From Paenibacillus campinasensis (GTDB lineage: Bacteria > Bacillota > Bacilli > Paenibacillales > Paenibacillaceae), in assembly GCF_002272015.1 (NCBI RefSeq), contig NZ_NPBY01000038.1, positions 159,835-223,834 of the forward strand: a stretch of DNA of 64,000 nt, read 5' to 3'. The notes under the pieces are model-generated. The model searched no databases, was not told the DNA's origin, and was given only the letters and a program-made list of their open reading frames with translations. Positions 42,037 through 51,260 of the stretch are shown here, piece by piece. Positions within the stretch are counted from its first letter, which is position 1, and each line of letters opens with the position of its first letter. Position numbers and translations under genes: made by a program.

Positions 42037-42777
42037 TTACAAACGATCTGTTATGATATAGCCCTCATCAAGACCGGCCTCCCGGAAGCCGGCCATATGC
42101 CGCTCCTGATACCTAATCGGGTGCGCAGCCCCGATGAGAATGATGTTTTGCATATCGGTGCGGCGATCCGACAGAAAAAAAGCCTTCGTATAAGCAAACA
42201 CCGTTTGCAGCGTCGTATGGATTGCACGGATATAAGGATCTTTCGTCCCGCGTCCAATCAGGTTCATGATGACAGCCCCCTGATCATGCAGCTTCTCCGA
42301 CGCCATCTTGAAAAACTCTGCCGAAACCAGATGCCGCGGTGTCCCTTCCTTCGTAAAAGCATCCACGATCATATAATCGAGCGTATCCGCCGCCTCCCGC
42401 TCCAGCAGCTCGCGCCCGTCGCCTATCCTCACAGATTCAGCTTCACTTCCAAAATAGATGCAGGCCAGCTCCGCCACGAGCGGGTCCACCTCGGCTGCCG
42501 TCATCCGGCGGCCGGCATAATGGCGGACAATCGTCCCGATGCCGTGCCCGATCAGGAATGCAGCCTCAAAATCCGGATGGTTCGCATCCATCAGATGAAT
42601 GATCGCCCTTGGATACTCAAGAACGATCCGCGCCGGATCATCCAGATCCATCGCCCCCTGCACCGCCTGATCGGAGAACTCCAGCACACGGTACCGCCCC
42701 TTGACCCCATACAACTCCGCTGTATCATAGACCTTCAGTTCACGAACATCACTTATATCGTGTAACAAAATGCGCAC
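42037..42777 (-). CDS. Spermidine-synthase-like Rossmann protein
   Basis: 246 residues from GTG 42777 (AAGGGG upstream). Class I methyltransferase fold with nucleotide-binding GHGIGTIVRHYAG (about 75-87), acidic AAEVDPLVAEL and DYMIVDAFT blocks, as in SpeE-related proteins. The N-terminal YPRAIIHLMD replaces the usual polyamine-pocket YQ/H motifs, so true spermidine synthase activity is doubtful. It lies 18 bases before the TauE gene and 30 bases after the small ORF on the same strand. Best called spermidine-synthase-like. Confidence 0.82.
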   Translation of the reverse strand: MRILLHDISDVRELKVYDTAELYGVKGRYRVLEFSDQAVQGAMDLDDPARIVLEYPRAIIHLMDANHPDFEAAFLIGHGIGTIVRHYAGRRMTAAEVDPLVAELACIYFGSEAESVRIGDGRELLEREAADTLDYMIVDAFTKEGTPRHLVSAEFFKMASEKLHDQGAVIMNLIGRGTKDPYIRAIHTTLQTVFAYTKAFFLSDRRTDMQNIILIGAAHPIRYQERHMAGFREAGLDEGYIITDRL

Positions 42778-42807
42778 TTTCGTTAATCCCCTTCAATTAT
42801 CGCTCAC

Positions 42808-43020
42808 TTACGCAGGAATGATTCTCCCAGCGGGACCGTTTGCTGTGGCCGGTCCACCCCATGCGGCCTTGCCGTTTGTTAATGCAGTAATCATATTGTA
42901 CACCATTCCCGGGCCCGGGCATCGCCAAACCAACAAATTCATCCCGGCTGAACCGATAACAGCACCAGAAGGACCCCACTCCCGCACATCGCAGGAGCCG
43001 AGGTCCTTCCCGTTTGCCAC
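42808..43020 (-). CDS. Small glycine-rich protein, unknown
   Basis: 70 residues from GTG 43020 with GGAGG seven bases upstream. Begins MANGKDLGSCDVREWGPSG and is rich in Gly and Ala, with three Trp, two Cys and several GxxxG-like patches (GSAGMNLL, GPATANGPAG). Codon use is similar to neighbours. The ribosome site can pair in a small hairpin CCAGGT-GAGAT-ACCTGG. The next gene begins 30 bases after the stop, so the three form one unit. No family recognised; a membrane-active or export peptide is possible but unsupported. Confidence 0.5.
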   Translation of the reverse strand: MANGKDLGSCDVREWGPSGAVIGSAGMNLLVWRCPGPGMVYNMITALTNGKAAWGGPATANGPAGRIIPA

Positions 43021-43138
43021 TCAACATCCTCCAGGTATCTCACCTGGCACCGCTGAATCAGCAACTACAGCCGATTTCGATGAAACCTGCCGCCGCAATT
43101 GATCTCGGTTGAAACAGCCGAGGGCGAGCCTTCCCGGC

Positions 43139-44227
43139 TTAAATCACTTCCAGCCCATCGTTGTCCGGCAGCGGCGGATGAGGCGCATGCGGCTCCGACT
43201 GATACCAGAAGCTGACGGACGCAATGTCATCCTGCAGCGGCAAGTACCGTCCGCCCGAGCGCCAGCCAAGCGCCTGGATGCTCACGCGCAGATCGGTCTC
43301 AAAGCGAATCGGGTCCAGCACATGCCAGCGATACATGCCAAAGCGCTGCTGGCTCCGGTACAAGCCGTCCGGCTTGATCAGCTGATGAAAGCCCAGATAG
43401 GCGGTGGAGTATGTGGCGTACTCGCCCCTTGGCTGCTCGAAATTCCAGGCCCCGCCGAAATAATCCTCTGTGCCCGTACCACAGATTGTCGGAAACTCCC
43501 GGTCTCCATCCATGTAAAATTTAATCTCCCCTTCACCCCACCAGCCGCTGTTGTTCACTTGCCAGGCCAGATAAGTACCGACATAATGCCCCTTGCCCCG
43601 GACGCCATCCAGCAGCACATGTACATCCTTGTAGCGAAGCGGGTTGCTTCTTCTCCACTGGGCATGAAAATAAGCCGCATCCTCGGGCACCGAGGTCAGC
43701 GTATAATCGATCTGATAATACAGCACGACCTCTCCAGGCATCCGGTTCTCCACCGTGATCAGCGCCTTTCGGCGAAACGGCATCACCCAGTAGCTGTTCA
43801 TACCGCCAGCCGGGTTCACCGCCACTGGCAAGGAGTTCACATTGCTGCGCTCACACCAGCCGTTACAGAAGAAATCCCCCAGCGGCGTCTCCACGCTCGG
43901 CTCGCTCTCCCCGTCCCAATACATCCGCACAATCAGATGCCGCCAGCACTCCGGCGCGCAGGTCAGCCAGATATGCTGAATGGCCCCGGGACCATCGATC
44001 TCCGCCATCGTGAACACCTCGCCCGCCGGGATCATGACCGATGGCGACACCTTCCAGCCTTGGCCCAGATCGCGCGCAGGTCCCGCACCTGTTCCTTCCG
44101 TGGCCATGCCGCCCTGCCCTTTCGCTCCCGTAAAATTTTCCGCGCTGATGGATCTTGTCTTGGCTGCTGACAGTCGATACAAATTGCCCAAGCCGACATC
44201 CAGTCCGTTAAATTCGCTCATGCTCAT
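43139..44227 (-). CDS. DUF2961 / GH172-family enzyme
   Basis: 362 residues without signal peptide, so cytoplasmic. The N-terminal AKTRSISAENFTGAKGQGGMATEGTG and GPGAIQHIWLT, the central MPFRRKALITVENRM, and the GTGTEDYFGGAWNF block (catalytic-site glutamates/aspartate) are classic DUF2961 landmarks. Characterised GH172 enzymes act on alpha-D-fructofuranosides, alpha-D-arabinofuranosides and difructose anhydride. Divergent from an AraC-type regulator at 44454, which likely controls it. No transporter is next to it, so the substrate source is unknown. Closest use is probably plant or microbial furanoside sugars. Confidence 0.92.
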   Translation of the reverse strand: MSMSEFNGLDVGLGNLYRLSAAKTRSISAENFTGAKGQGGMATEGTGAGPARDLGQGWKVSPSVMIPAGEVFTMAEIDGPGAIQHIWLTCAPECWRHLIVRMYWDGESEPSVETPLGDFFCNGWCERSNVNSLPVAVNPAGGMNSYWVMPFRRKALITVENRMPGEVVLYYQIDYTLTSVPEDAAYFHAQWRRSNPLRYKDVHVLLDGVRGKGHYVGTYLAWQVNNSGWWGEGEIKFYMDGDREFPTICGTGTEDYFGGAWNFEQPRGEYATYSTAYLGFHQLIKPDGLYRSQQRFGMYRWHVLDPIRFETDLRVSIQALGWRSGGRYLPLQDDIASVSFWYQSEPHAPHPPLPDNDGLEVI

Positions 44228-44453
44228 CGCTCTCCCTTGTGTTCATATCATGGTATTCGTCCTGCTTCATCTTCAGCGTTCCGTTTATTCACCAACGTGT
44301 ACACCTTGGATTGTAGCGAAGACAGACGCCCCTATTCGATGTTAGGACTTGTGATTTGTTGTCCATTCTTGCTATTGTGGGATCATGAAACAAGCGACGG
44401 ATTGAGTCTGTGACGGAATAATTGCATCCGATCTTGCGAATCAGGAGGAAACG

Positions 44454-45362
44454 ATGAACCATCTGCCGATGCCGCCGACGATTCAGCGCCTGATGCGAAG
44501 CCTGTCCCCGAACGTTCGCAGAGCCTGGAACCACCGGGTAGACAGGATGCGCCTCGCGCCGAGAATCATTTTTGACTATGAGCTGCTGTACGTGGAGCGA
44601 GGGGAGCTTACGATCCGCGTGGAGAATGAGACATTCCTTGCCGAGCCGGGGGATATTCTGCTCTTCAAGCCGGGGCTGGAGCATGAATTTGTCATGTCCC
44701 GGGGGGAGTGCTGGATGCCCCATATTCATTTTGACGTGCTGGATTATGCGGATTACGAAGCGGTGCCGATTCATTTCAAAAGGCGCAGTGAGTGCAGCGA
44801 GGAGGAATTGGCCTGGCTCCGCCCCGACATTCTCGGCTCCGCCCTCGGCTGGCCGAATGTGATCCGCATTCCGAATCATGCCGAGGTGTTTCACACCCTG
44901 ATGCAGATCATCCACGCCTACGAGCGGCGCGATCCCGATTATCCGCTGCTGCAGAAATCGCTGGTGCTCCGCATCCTCTATCTGATTCTGAAGGGGCTTC
45001 GGGCCGCCGACAACGCTCACCTGACGATGCACCAGCGGGCGATGGAGCGGGCCGTTACGTATATTATGGAGCATTATAACGCCACCATTCCGCTGGAAAC
45101 CTTGTCCAAAATGGCCGTGTTGAGCGTGTTCCATTTCTCCCGCCTGTTCAAGCAGACATTCGGTGTAAGCCCGCATCGGTTTCAGATACGCTATCGTATG
45201 GAGAAAGCCAAAGAACTGATGATGTTTCATCACCATCTGTCCTTGTCTACGATCGCCGAGAAGGTTGGCTACAGCAATGTGCATTCGTTCAGCAAAGCCT
45301 TCAAGCAGGCCGAGGGCATGTCTCCACGGCAATTTCTGAAGACGCACACCAGCCCTACGTGA
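44454..45362 (+). CDS. AraC-family transcriptional regulator
   Basis: 302 residues. N-terminal cupin-like sensing domain (about 40-150: FDYELLYVERGELTIRVE, PGDILLFKPGLEHEF) and a C-terminal pair of helix-turn-helix motifs (about 195-300: LETLSKMAVLSVFHFSRLFKQ, FGVSPHRF, STIAEKVGYSNVHSFSKAFKQ). This is the form of sugar-responsive activators in Paenibacillus. Divergent from the GH172 gene with about 226 bases between; it likely senses the enzyme's substrate or product. AGGAGGAAACG precedes the ATG. Confidence 0.93.
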   Translation: MNHLPMPPTIQRLMRSLSPNVRRAWNHRVDRMRLAPRIIFDYELLYVERGELTIRVENETFLAEPGDILLFKPGLEHEFVMSRGECWMPHIHFDVLDYADYEAVPIHFKRRSECSEEELAWLRPDILGSALGWPNVIRIPNHAEVFHTLMQIIHAYERRDPDYPLLQKSLVLRILYLILKGLRAADNAHLTMHQRAMERAVTYIMEHYNATIPLETLSKMAVLSVFHFSRLFKQTFGVSPHRFQIRYRMEKAKELMMFHHHLSLSTIAEKVGYSNVHSFSKAFKQAEGMSPRQFLKTHTSPT

Positions 45363-45423
45363 TCGCGATCGGATCAGCCGGACAGATTACGACAGCATCG
45401 GATCACGATGAATGAGATCAAGA

Positions 45424-45470
45424 AAGAGGACACCCTGCGCAGCTTGCTGTGCCTGGTGTCCTCTTCTCCT
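45424..45470. terminator. Shared terminator between convergent AraC and SorC genes
   Basis: Perfect inverted repeat AGAGGACACC / GGTGTCCTCT with a 20-base loop that itself pairs (GCGCAGC/GCTGTGC). T-rich on the plus side (CTCTTCTCC), A-rich before it, so probably bidirectional. Confidence 0.75.
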
Positions 45471-45487
45471 CTTCGGGCTGGGGCCGC

Positions 45488-46480
45488 TCAAGAGCCCTTG
45501 TTCTTCCCTCTGCGCCCCGACATTCGCGGCGTCCCTTGCTGTATGTTCACAATTTGCTCCGCTGTGGCTTCATCCGTAATCAGCATGTTGATGTAACCGC
45601 CCTTCAGCGCCGCTATAATACAATCGATTTTATGAAGTCCGAATGCCATGCCTACCACCGTCTTCGTCTGCTTCAACTGCTCCAGCGGCAGCCCGATCAC
45701 CTTCCGGTTGATCGGATGGCTGCTCACCTCGCCGCTGCGGGTGATGAACCGGGAATTGATGTCGGCAACCACCTCCATCTCCTTCAGCTCGGCCAGCACC
45801 TGCTCGTTGAGGTAGCCGGATCTTTCCATCGTTGACATCGAATACGGGTTGCCGATCCCGACAAGCGCCACGTCGATATGCTCTCCCTCCTGCAATACCG
45901 AGGAGATGTTGGGCAGCTGAATGATCTGCTCCTTCAGCTCCTCCGTCTCCACGACGGCAGGCGCATACAGCGTTTCGCAGCTGACGCCGAGCTTCTTGGA
46001 CAGCTCATACGCGATCTGGTTGGAGTGCATCTCATTGCGGGCATTCCCGGTGCCGCCGACAAGCGGAATGACCTTCACATTCTCCTTCTTCTCCAGCGGA
46101 AACTCCCGGACCATATGATAAAGCGTATTCCCCCATGACACCCCGACGCGGTCCCCGTTGCGGATCAGCTTCAGCACGAACTGGGCCGCTGCTTTTCCGA
46201 CGGCGCTCGAGATCAGCTCCTTGTTCAGGTCCTTCGTCGGCACCACCAGCACTTGCGTCAGGCCGAAGAGCTGCTCCAGCTCCTTCTCCAGCTTGGATAC
46301 CTCATGGTCATCATCGTGAATGACAATCTCCACAATCCCTTCGTCCCGAGCCCTTTGCAGCATCTTGGAAATGACGGGTCTGGACACGCCCAGCTGCGCA
46401 GCAATCTTCTCCTGCGTCCAGGATTCGTAATAGTACAGCCTGCACACCCTTACCATGTTTTTGCGTTCTTCTAGGTTCAC
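45488..46480 (-). CDS. SorC-family sugar-phosphate-sensing regulator
   Basis: 330 residues from GTG 46480. N-terminal helix-turn-helix WTQEKIAAQLGVSRPVISKMLQRARDEG (about 20-48) and a NagB-like sensor domain (about 55-320) with VGVSWGNTLYHMV and VPLVGGTGNARNEMHSN. SorC proteins typically bind phosphorylated sugars as effector. It is divergent from an operon of an MBL hydrolase, two HAD phosphatases and an ABC importer, whose likely operator is TTACAATTGTAA at 46646. This makes a sugar phosphate or polyol phosphate the likely inducer of that operon. Confidence 0.93.
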   Translation of the reverse strand: MNLEERKNMVRVCRLYYYESWTQEKIAAQLGVSRPVISKMLQRARDEGIVEIVIHDDDHEVSKLEKELEQLFGLTQVLVVPTKDLNKELISSAVGKAAAQFVLKLIRNGDRVGVSWGNTLYHMVREFPLEKKENVKVIPLVGGTGNARNEMHSNQIAYELSKKLGVSCETLYAPAVVETEELKEQIIQLPNISSVLQEGEHIDVALVGIGNPYSMSTMERSGYLNEQVLAELKEMEVVADINSRFITRSGEVSSHPINRKVIGLPLEQLKQTKTVVGMAFGLHKIDCIIAALKGGYINMLITDEATAEQIVNIQQGTPRMSGRRGKNKGS

Positions 46481-46609
46481 AAGTCGTCCGCCCTTTTACA
46501 TTCTTTGGTACAACTTCAAGTCGTTTTGCAATTACAACCCCCACTATAAAATGGCACTCCGGGCATAGTCAAGCGACGGGACTCCCCGCGTTCAGGCGTT
46601 TACACAAAA

Positions 46610-46657
46610 TTGACAATAGCTTGACACAGCAATAACAGAGCCTACTTACAATTGTAA
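46610..46657 (+). promoter_or_regulatory. Promoter and SorC operator candidate
   Basis: -35 TTGACA (46610-46615), 17-base spacer, -10 TAACAG (46633-46638), followed by the perfect palindrome TTACAATTGTAA (46646-46657) just at the start point. A related TGTAACAACATT lies 15 bases further. The placement suits repression by the divergent SorC regulator. Confidence 0.55.
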
Positions 46658-46708
46658 CCGTGCAGAACAAATGTAACAACATTGGGTCATGAACAAGAGG
46701 TGTGAGGC

Positions 46709-47443
46709 ATGAATGTAAAAATTTTAGGCTATTGGGGAGGATACCCGTCGGCTGGCGGCGCCACCGCCGGCTATCTGGTTACGACGGAGGAAGGACAGAT
46801 CCTGCTGGATTGCGGAAGCGGCGTGATGAGCAGGCTTCCGTATGAAACGAAGGTTGAACATTTGTCCGGTGTCATTTTATCGCATTTGCACTATGATCAC
46901 ATGGCGGATCTCGGCGTGCTTCAATACGCGGCAGCCGGCGCAATTCGCAACGGCCGAATGAACCACCGGCTGAAGCTGTACGCGCCAAGCGAGCCCGTCG
47001 ATATGCACAGCAGGCTCTACGGCGAGCATACGGAGGTGCATACGATTGATCCGGCGACCACCATCAAGCTGGCCGGAGCCGAGATCGAATTCGTTCCGGT
47101 GCAGCACACGATTATGTGCTATGCCATCCGCATCACCTACCGGGGGAAGGTGCTGGTCTACTCCGGCGATACCTCCTACTGCGAATCCTTGATCGAGCTG
47201 GCCAGAGATGCGGATATTTTTCTGTGCGAGGCGACGATCTGCGAAGGAAGTGTGCATACATCAGGTCAAGGTCATATGGATGCCCAGCAGGCTGGGATGA
47301 TCGCCGGCAAGGCGAATGTGAAACAGCTTGTCCTCGTTCACCTTCCGGGTGACGGCAACCTTGAATATATGCGCCAGGAGGCGAGCCGGGTGTTCCACGG
47401 TCCGGTAGCCATTCCCGAGCCGCTCAGCATGTACACCATTTAA
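46709..47443 (+). CDS. MBL-fold metallohydrolase
   Basis: 244 residues. Metallo-beta-lactamase fold with the metal motif LSHLHYDHMAD (about 56-66), a later H114-type ligand region FVPVQHTIMCYAIR, the YSGDTSYCESL aspartate and the final LVLVHLPG histidine. Resembles RNase Z-like and PhnP-type phosphodiesterases. First gene of the operon with HAD phosphatases and a putative organophosphate importer, so a phosphodiesterase that opens cyclic or diester phosphates is a reasonable guess. Cytoplasmic, no signal peptide. Confidence 0.9.
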   Translation: MNVKILGYWGGYPSAGGATAGYLVTTEEGQILLDCGSGVMSRLPYETKVEHLSGVILSHLHYDHMADLGVLQYAAAGAIRNGRMNHRLKLYAPSEPVDMHSRLYGEHTEVHTIDPATTIKLAGAEIEFVPVQHTIMCYAIRITYRGKVLVYSGDTSYCESLIELARDADIFLCEATICEGSVHTSGQGHMDAQQAGMIAGKANVKQLVLVHLPGDGNLEYMRQEASRVFHGPVAIPEPLSMYTI

Positions 47444-47468
47444 GTGAATGTTAACGGAGGATTGATCG

Positions 47469-48341
47469 ATGTATAAATTGCTTGCGCTGGATATGGACGG
47501 CACGCTGCTCAACTCGGACAAGATGATTACACCGCAGACGATGGCAGCGATCCGGCAGCTGATGCGGGCGGGCGTGAATGTCACCATTGCCTCCGGACGC
47601 TTCCCGGCCTCCGTCTGGCTGCACGCCCGGGAGGTCGGCATGAATTTCCCGCTGGTCGCGCTGAACGGAGCGGTGACGATTGATGCCGATACCGGCCACT
47701 TGCTGGACGGCACTCCGCTTCTGCCGGAGGATGCTCTGACATTGCTCGACCTGGCGGAAACCGCCGGGGCCTACATTCATTTCTACGGCTTCAATGTGCT
47801 GTATGTGCGGGAGCTCAATGACATGAACCGGCGCTGGCCGCTCCACAATGTTGTCGTCAGGGCTAACCGGGAGCTGAACGAAGTGAATTACCGGGATCAG
47901 ACGATGCTTATCCGCGTGGAGGACGTGGGCGGAGATTACCGGAAATTTATCCGCAGCACCGGTGATCCGATCTATAAAGCAGCGGTCATCTGCCACGACC
48001 AAACGGCCCGTGAACAGCTGTACCAGGCGCTGGAGCAGCAGGGACGCTATCAGCTGTCCCGGACAGGCAGCCTGCGGTTTGATGTGAACGCGGCCGGGGT
48101 CACCAAGCGCGGCGCGCTGGAACGGCTATGTGCCGCCCATGACATTCCCGCGAGAGAGGTTGCCGCTGCCGGCGATTATGACAACGATCTCGACATGCTG
48201 CAGTGGGCCGGACTCGGCATTGCCATGGGCAATGCGGAGCCCCATGTGAAAGAACGGGCTGCGGTCGTCACCGGCAGCAACCGGGAAGACGGCGTAGCCG
48301 AGGCCATTCATCGCCATCTGCTGCTGAAAGCCACAAGCTGA
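47469..48341 (+). CDS. Cof-type HAD-IIB phosphatase
   Basis: 290 residues. Motif I LLALDMDGTLLNSD (nucleophile Asp near 9), motif II TIASGRFP, motif III lysine in VTKRGALERL, motif IV AAGDYDNDLDML. The large C2B cap (about 85-190) is typical of sugar-phosphate phosphatases. Lies 25 bases after the MBL gene and before the transporter genes. Probably dephosphorylates the imported compound; specificity cannot be read from sequence. Confidence 0.94.
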   Translation: MYKLLALDMDGTLLNSDKMITPQTMAAIRQLMRAGVNVTIASGRFPASVWLHAREVGMNFPLVALNGAVTIDADTGHLLDGTPLLPEDALTLLDLAETAGAYIHFYGFNVLYVRELNDMNRRWPLHNVVVRANRELNEVNYRDQTMLIRVEDVGGDYRKFIRSTGDPIYKAAVICHDQTAREQLYQALEQQGRYQLSRTGSLRFDVNAAGVTKRGALERLCAAHDIPAREVAAAGDYDNDLDMLQWAGLGIAMGNAEPHVKERAAVVTGSNREDGVAEAIHRHLLLKATS

Positions 48342-48402
48342 TGCCATGATTCATTTTTACACCTTATATACAAAAACGAACGAACCAAAGGAGAGATCAT
48401 CT

Positions 48403-49455
48403 GTGAAACCATTAACGAAAAAAGCCATACTTCCCCTTCTGGCGGGCATGCTCTTATTCAGCGGCTGCGGCAATCCCCAGCCTGCTGCCACAACCGGACA
48501 AGACAGTGCCGAAACACCACCGGCCGCAACAACTGAAATTTCGGGCAATCTGTCGTTCTATACTTCACAGCCGGAAGAGGATGCAAGCAAGCTGGCTGCC
48601 GCATTCAATAAGCACTACCCGGATGTGAAGATTGATATTTTCCGCTCCGGTACCGAGGAGGTAACGGCGAAGATCCAGGCTGAGCGCCAAGCGGGCAAGG
48701 TTCAGGCCGATGTGCTGCTGCTTGCCGATGCGGTTACGTTTGAAGCGCTGAAGAAGGAAGACATGCTGCTCTCTTATAAATCGCCCGAGCTGAACCACAT
48801 TCCGGCTGAGCTGGCAGATCCGGACGGCATGTATGCCGGCACCAAGGTGATGGCTACCGTCCTGGCTACCAATACCCAGAAGGTATCGAGCACGCCGGAT
48901 TCCTGGCAGGTGCTGACTGCGCCGGAAAGCAAAGACGCCAGCATTATGCCAAGCCCGCTGTACTCGGGCGCAGCCGCCTATAACATCGGCGTATTCAGCC
49001 GTACCGATGGCTATGGCTGGGATTTCCTGCAGCAGATGAAGGACAACGGCATGGCTGTCATTAAAGGAAACGGCGCTGTCATGCAGGCTGTTGCCAGCGG
49101 CGAGAAATCTTACGGGCTTGTTGTGGACTACATGGTTGCCCGCGAGAAAGCGAAGGGATCGCCGGTAGAATTAACGTACCCTAGCGAAGGCGTTCCGGTC
49201 ATCACCGAGCCGATCGGCATCATGAAGGATGCTGCGAATGTGCCGGCCGCCCAGGCGTTTGTCGATTTCGTATTGTCCGAAGAAGGACAGAAGCTGGCCG
49301 CAGAGATTGGCTATTCCCCGATTCGGGAAGGCATCGCGCCGCCGGAAGGACTTAAGGGAATCGCGGACATGAAGATTCTCTCTGCCGATCTGGCGCAGCT
49401 GACAGACGAGCGTGAAGCGGACAAGCAGCAGTTCATCCAGGTGTTTGGTGAGTAA
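48403..49455 (+). CDS. Solute-binding lipoprotein (FbpA/AfuA-type)
   Basis: 350 residues from GTG 48403 (AAAGGAG upstream; the frame is open 57 bases before). Signal peptide with lipobox FSGC (about C21). The mature part begins GNLSFYTSQPEEDASKLAAAF, the pattern of the ferric/2-aminoethylphosphonate/hexose-phosphate binding proteins. No conserved tyrosine pair of ferric-binding proteins is obvious (the C-terminal hinge reads LVVDYMVAREKAKG). With HAD phosphatases and a SorC regulator, an organophosphate substrate is more likely than iron; AfuA-like proteins show this precedent. Confidence 0.9.
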   Translation: MKPLTKKAILPLLAGMLLFSGCGNPQPAATTGQDSAETPPAATTEISGNLSFYTSQPEEDASKLAAAFNKHYPDVKIDIFRSGTEEVTAKIQAERQAGKVQADVLLLADAVTFEALKKEDMLLSYKSPELNHIPAELADPDGMYAGTKVMATVLATNTQKVSSTPDSWQVLTAPESKDASIMPSPLYSGAAAYNIGVFSRTDGYGWDFLQQMKDNGMAVIKGNGAVMQAVASGEKSYGLVVDYMVAREKAKGSPVELTYPSEGVPVITEPIGIMKDAANVPAAQAFVDFVLSEEGQKLAAEIGYSPIREGIAPPEGLKGIADMKILSADLAQLTDEREADKQQFIQVFGE

Positions 49456-49459
49456 CAAC

Positions 49460-51229
49460 ATGGAACCGGCATGGATGGAAAATACAAACGCTAGCACGAT
49501 CGCACTCCCAAAGACCGGAAAAGGGCGCAAGTCCCTTTCCGGTCTGCGGAAGCTTCTGAACCTGAGGCTGCTCGCCAGACTGCTGGGCGCAGCGGCGGTA
49601 CTGATCTTCTTTGTATATCCGATCCTGAAGCTGATTCTTCTCAGCTTCCAGGGAGAGCATGGCCTGACACTGGACCATTACGCCAACTTGCTGCAGCAGG
49701 ACCGCTTCTGGTCCACCCTGCGGAACACGGCGGTGATCGTCATCGGCTCCACCGTCTTCTCCCTTGTGCTTGGCACCGCATTCGCCTGGATTGTCGCTTA
49801 TACCGACATCCGCTACAAGGGGCTGCTGCATATGGCGGTATTGCTCTGCTTTATTCTTCCGTCCTATGTTCTGACCTTGTCCTGGTCCTCCTTCATGGGC
49901 GCACAGGGCTGGGTTGCCCAAGGGCTTCGGATGATTCATGCTGACCTAACGCCATGGAGCATGTACAGTATGGGCGGCATCATATTTGTGATGGGCATTC
50001 ATCATTTTCCGCTGGTATATCTGTTCACACTGGACGTATTCCGCAAAATTCCGCGGGACCTGGAATGGGCCGCCCGCGCCGGGGGGGCCGGCAGGCTGAA
50101 AACGATCCGGCAAATTACGCTCCCGCTGGCGCTGCCGGGGCTTACGGCCGGAGGGCTGCTCGTCTTTCTGGCTTCCCTGGACAACTTCGGCATTCCGGCT
50201 TTCCTCGGATCGCCGGTGAACATCTCGGTGCTCAGCACCTTGATCTATGAGGAGATTATCGGCTTCGGGCCATCGGCCTTTGCCCGCGGCGCTTCCCTGT
50301 CCGTCATGCTCGGCGTGGCGGCGGTGATCGGCAGTCTGATCCAATGGATTCTGCTGCGCAAAAGCCACGCCTCCGACACGATCCAGCCAGACCATGCGCC
50401 CCGCTATGCGCTAGGCAAGATGCGCAAGCCGCTGTCGGCGGTGCTGTGGGGCTTCCTGCTGCTGGTCACGGTCGTGCCGCTGGCCTCGATGGTGTCCATG
50501 TCCCTCAAGCGGGCCTACGGGCTTGGCCTGACGCCTGCCAACTTCACGCTGGATAACTATCGCTACATTCTGTTCGAGAATGAGCGGGTATGGCAGGCGA
50601 TCCAGAACAGCCTCGTGCTGTCTGGCGTGACGATGCTGGTCTGCCTCGTGCTCGGCTGCGGATTCGCCTATATGCGGGTGCGCAAGCCAACCCGCTTCAA
50701 TAAAGCGGCAGAGCTTGCGACGGCCGTCCCTTACACCCTGCCTGGCATCGTGTTTGCCCTGTCCATGATTCTCGTCTGGATGGAGCCGATTCCGGGCTGG
50801 AATCCCGGCATTTACGGATCGATGACGATTCTGTTCATCGCCTATATATGCCGCTTCCTGATTCTGCAGATTCGTTCCGGCATTACCTCCTTCATGCAGC
50901 TCGACGCTTCGATGGAGGAAGCTGCCCGGGTCTCCGGCGCAGGCGCGTGGCGCAAATGGACCGCCATCCTGCTTCCGCTGCTGCTGCCCGGCATTCTGAC
51001 CGGCGGGCTGCTGGTCTTCTTGACCGCGCTGACCGAGCTGACGGTATCGGCGCTGCTGTATGCCTCCGGCTCGCAGACGATTGGCGTCACCATATTCAGC
51101 TTCGAGCAGGCCGGCAACACGCTTTACTCGACCGCCTTGTCCAGCCTGATCGTCCTGCTGATTGGCATAGGCGGAGCGGGGCTGCTGCTCGTTCAGCGCT
51201 GGGCCGCGCGCAAGGGCTTTAAAGCTTAA
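49460..51229 (+). CDS. Fused ABC permease (FbpB/AfuB-type)
   Basis: 589 residues from ATG 49460, three bases after the upstream stop region. Two similar halves of about six helices, each with a cytoplasmic EAA loop: DLEWAARAGGAGRLKTIRQITLP (about 195-217, split here at the EAA core) and ASMEEAARVSGAGAWRKW (about 490). This fused form is typical of ferric, thiamine and hexose-phosphate importers (FbpB, ThiP, AfuB). Works with the adjacent binding protein and ATPase. Confidence 0.93.
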   Translation: MEPAWMENTNASTIALPKTGKGRKSLSGLRKLLNLRLLARLLGAAAVLIFFVYPILKLILLSFQGEHGLTLDHYANLLQQDRFWSTLRNTAVIVIGSTVFSLVLGTAFAWIVAYTDIRYKGLLHMAVLLCFILPSYVLTLSWSSFMGAQGWVAQGLRMIHADLTPWSMYSMGGIIFVMGIHHFPLVYLFTLDVFRKIPRDLEWAARAGGAGRLKTIRQITLPLALPGLTAGGLLVFLASLDNFGIPAFLGSPVNISVLSTLIYEEIIGFGPSAFARGASLSVMLGVAAVIGSLIQWILLRKSHASDTIQPDHAPRYALGKMRKPLSAVLWGFLLLVTVVPLASMVSMSLKRAYGLGLTPANFTLDNYRYILFENERVWQAIQNSLVLSGVTMLVCLVLGCGFAYMRVRKPTRFNKAAELATAVPYTLPGIVFALSMILVWMEPIPGWNPGIYGSMTILFIAYICRFLILQIRSGITSFMQLDASMEEAARVSGAGAWRKWTAILLPLLLPGILTGGLLVFLTALTELTVSALLYASGSQTIGVTIFSFEQAGNTLYSTALSSLIVLLIGIGGAGLLLVQRWAARKGFKA

Positions 51230-51260
51230 TGAACAATGAAGTGAACGGAGGGTGTCATCG

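Noticed and set aside
41461..42765. 434-residue plus-strand frame
   Set aside because: Antisense to both the TauE/SafE gene and the spermidine-synthase-like gene; composition of a shadow frame.
43023..43027. ATG 43027 in another frame as the start of the small ORF
   Set aside because: It abuts GGAGG with no spacing, and the frame product is not better than that from GTG 43020, which has ideal spacing.
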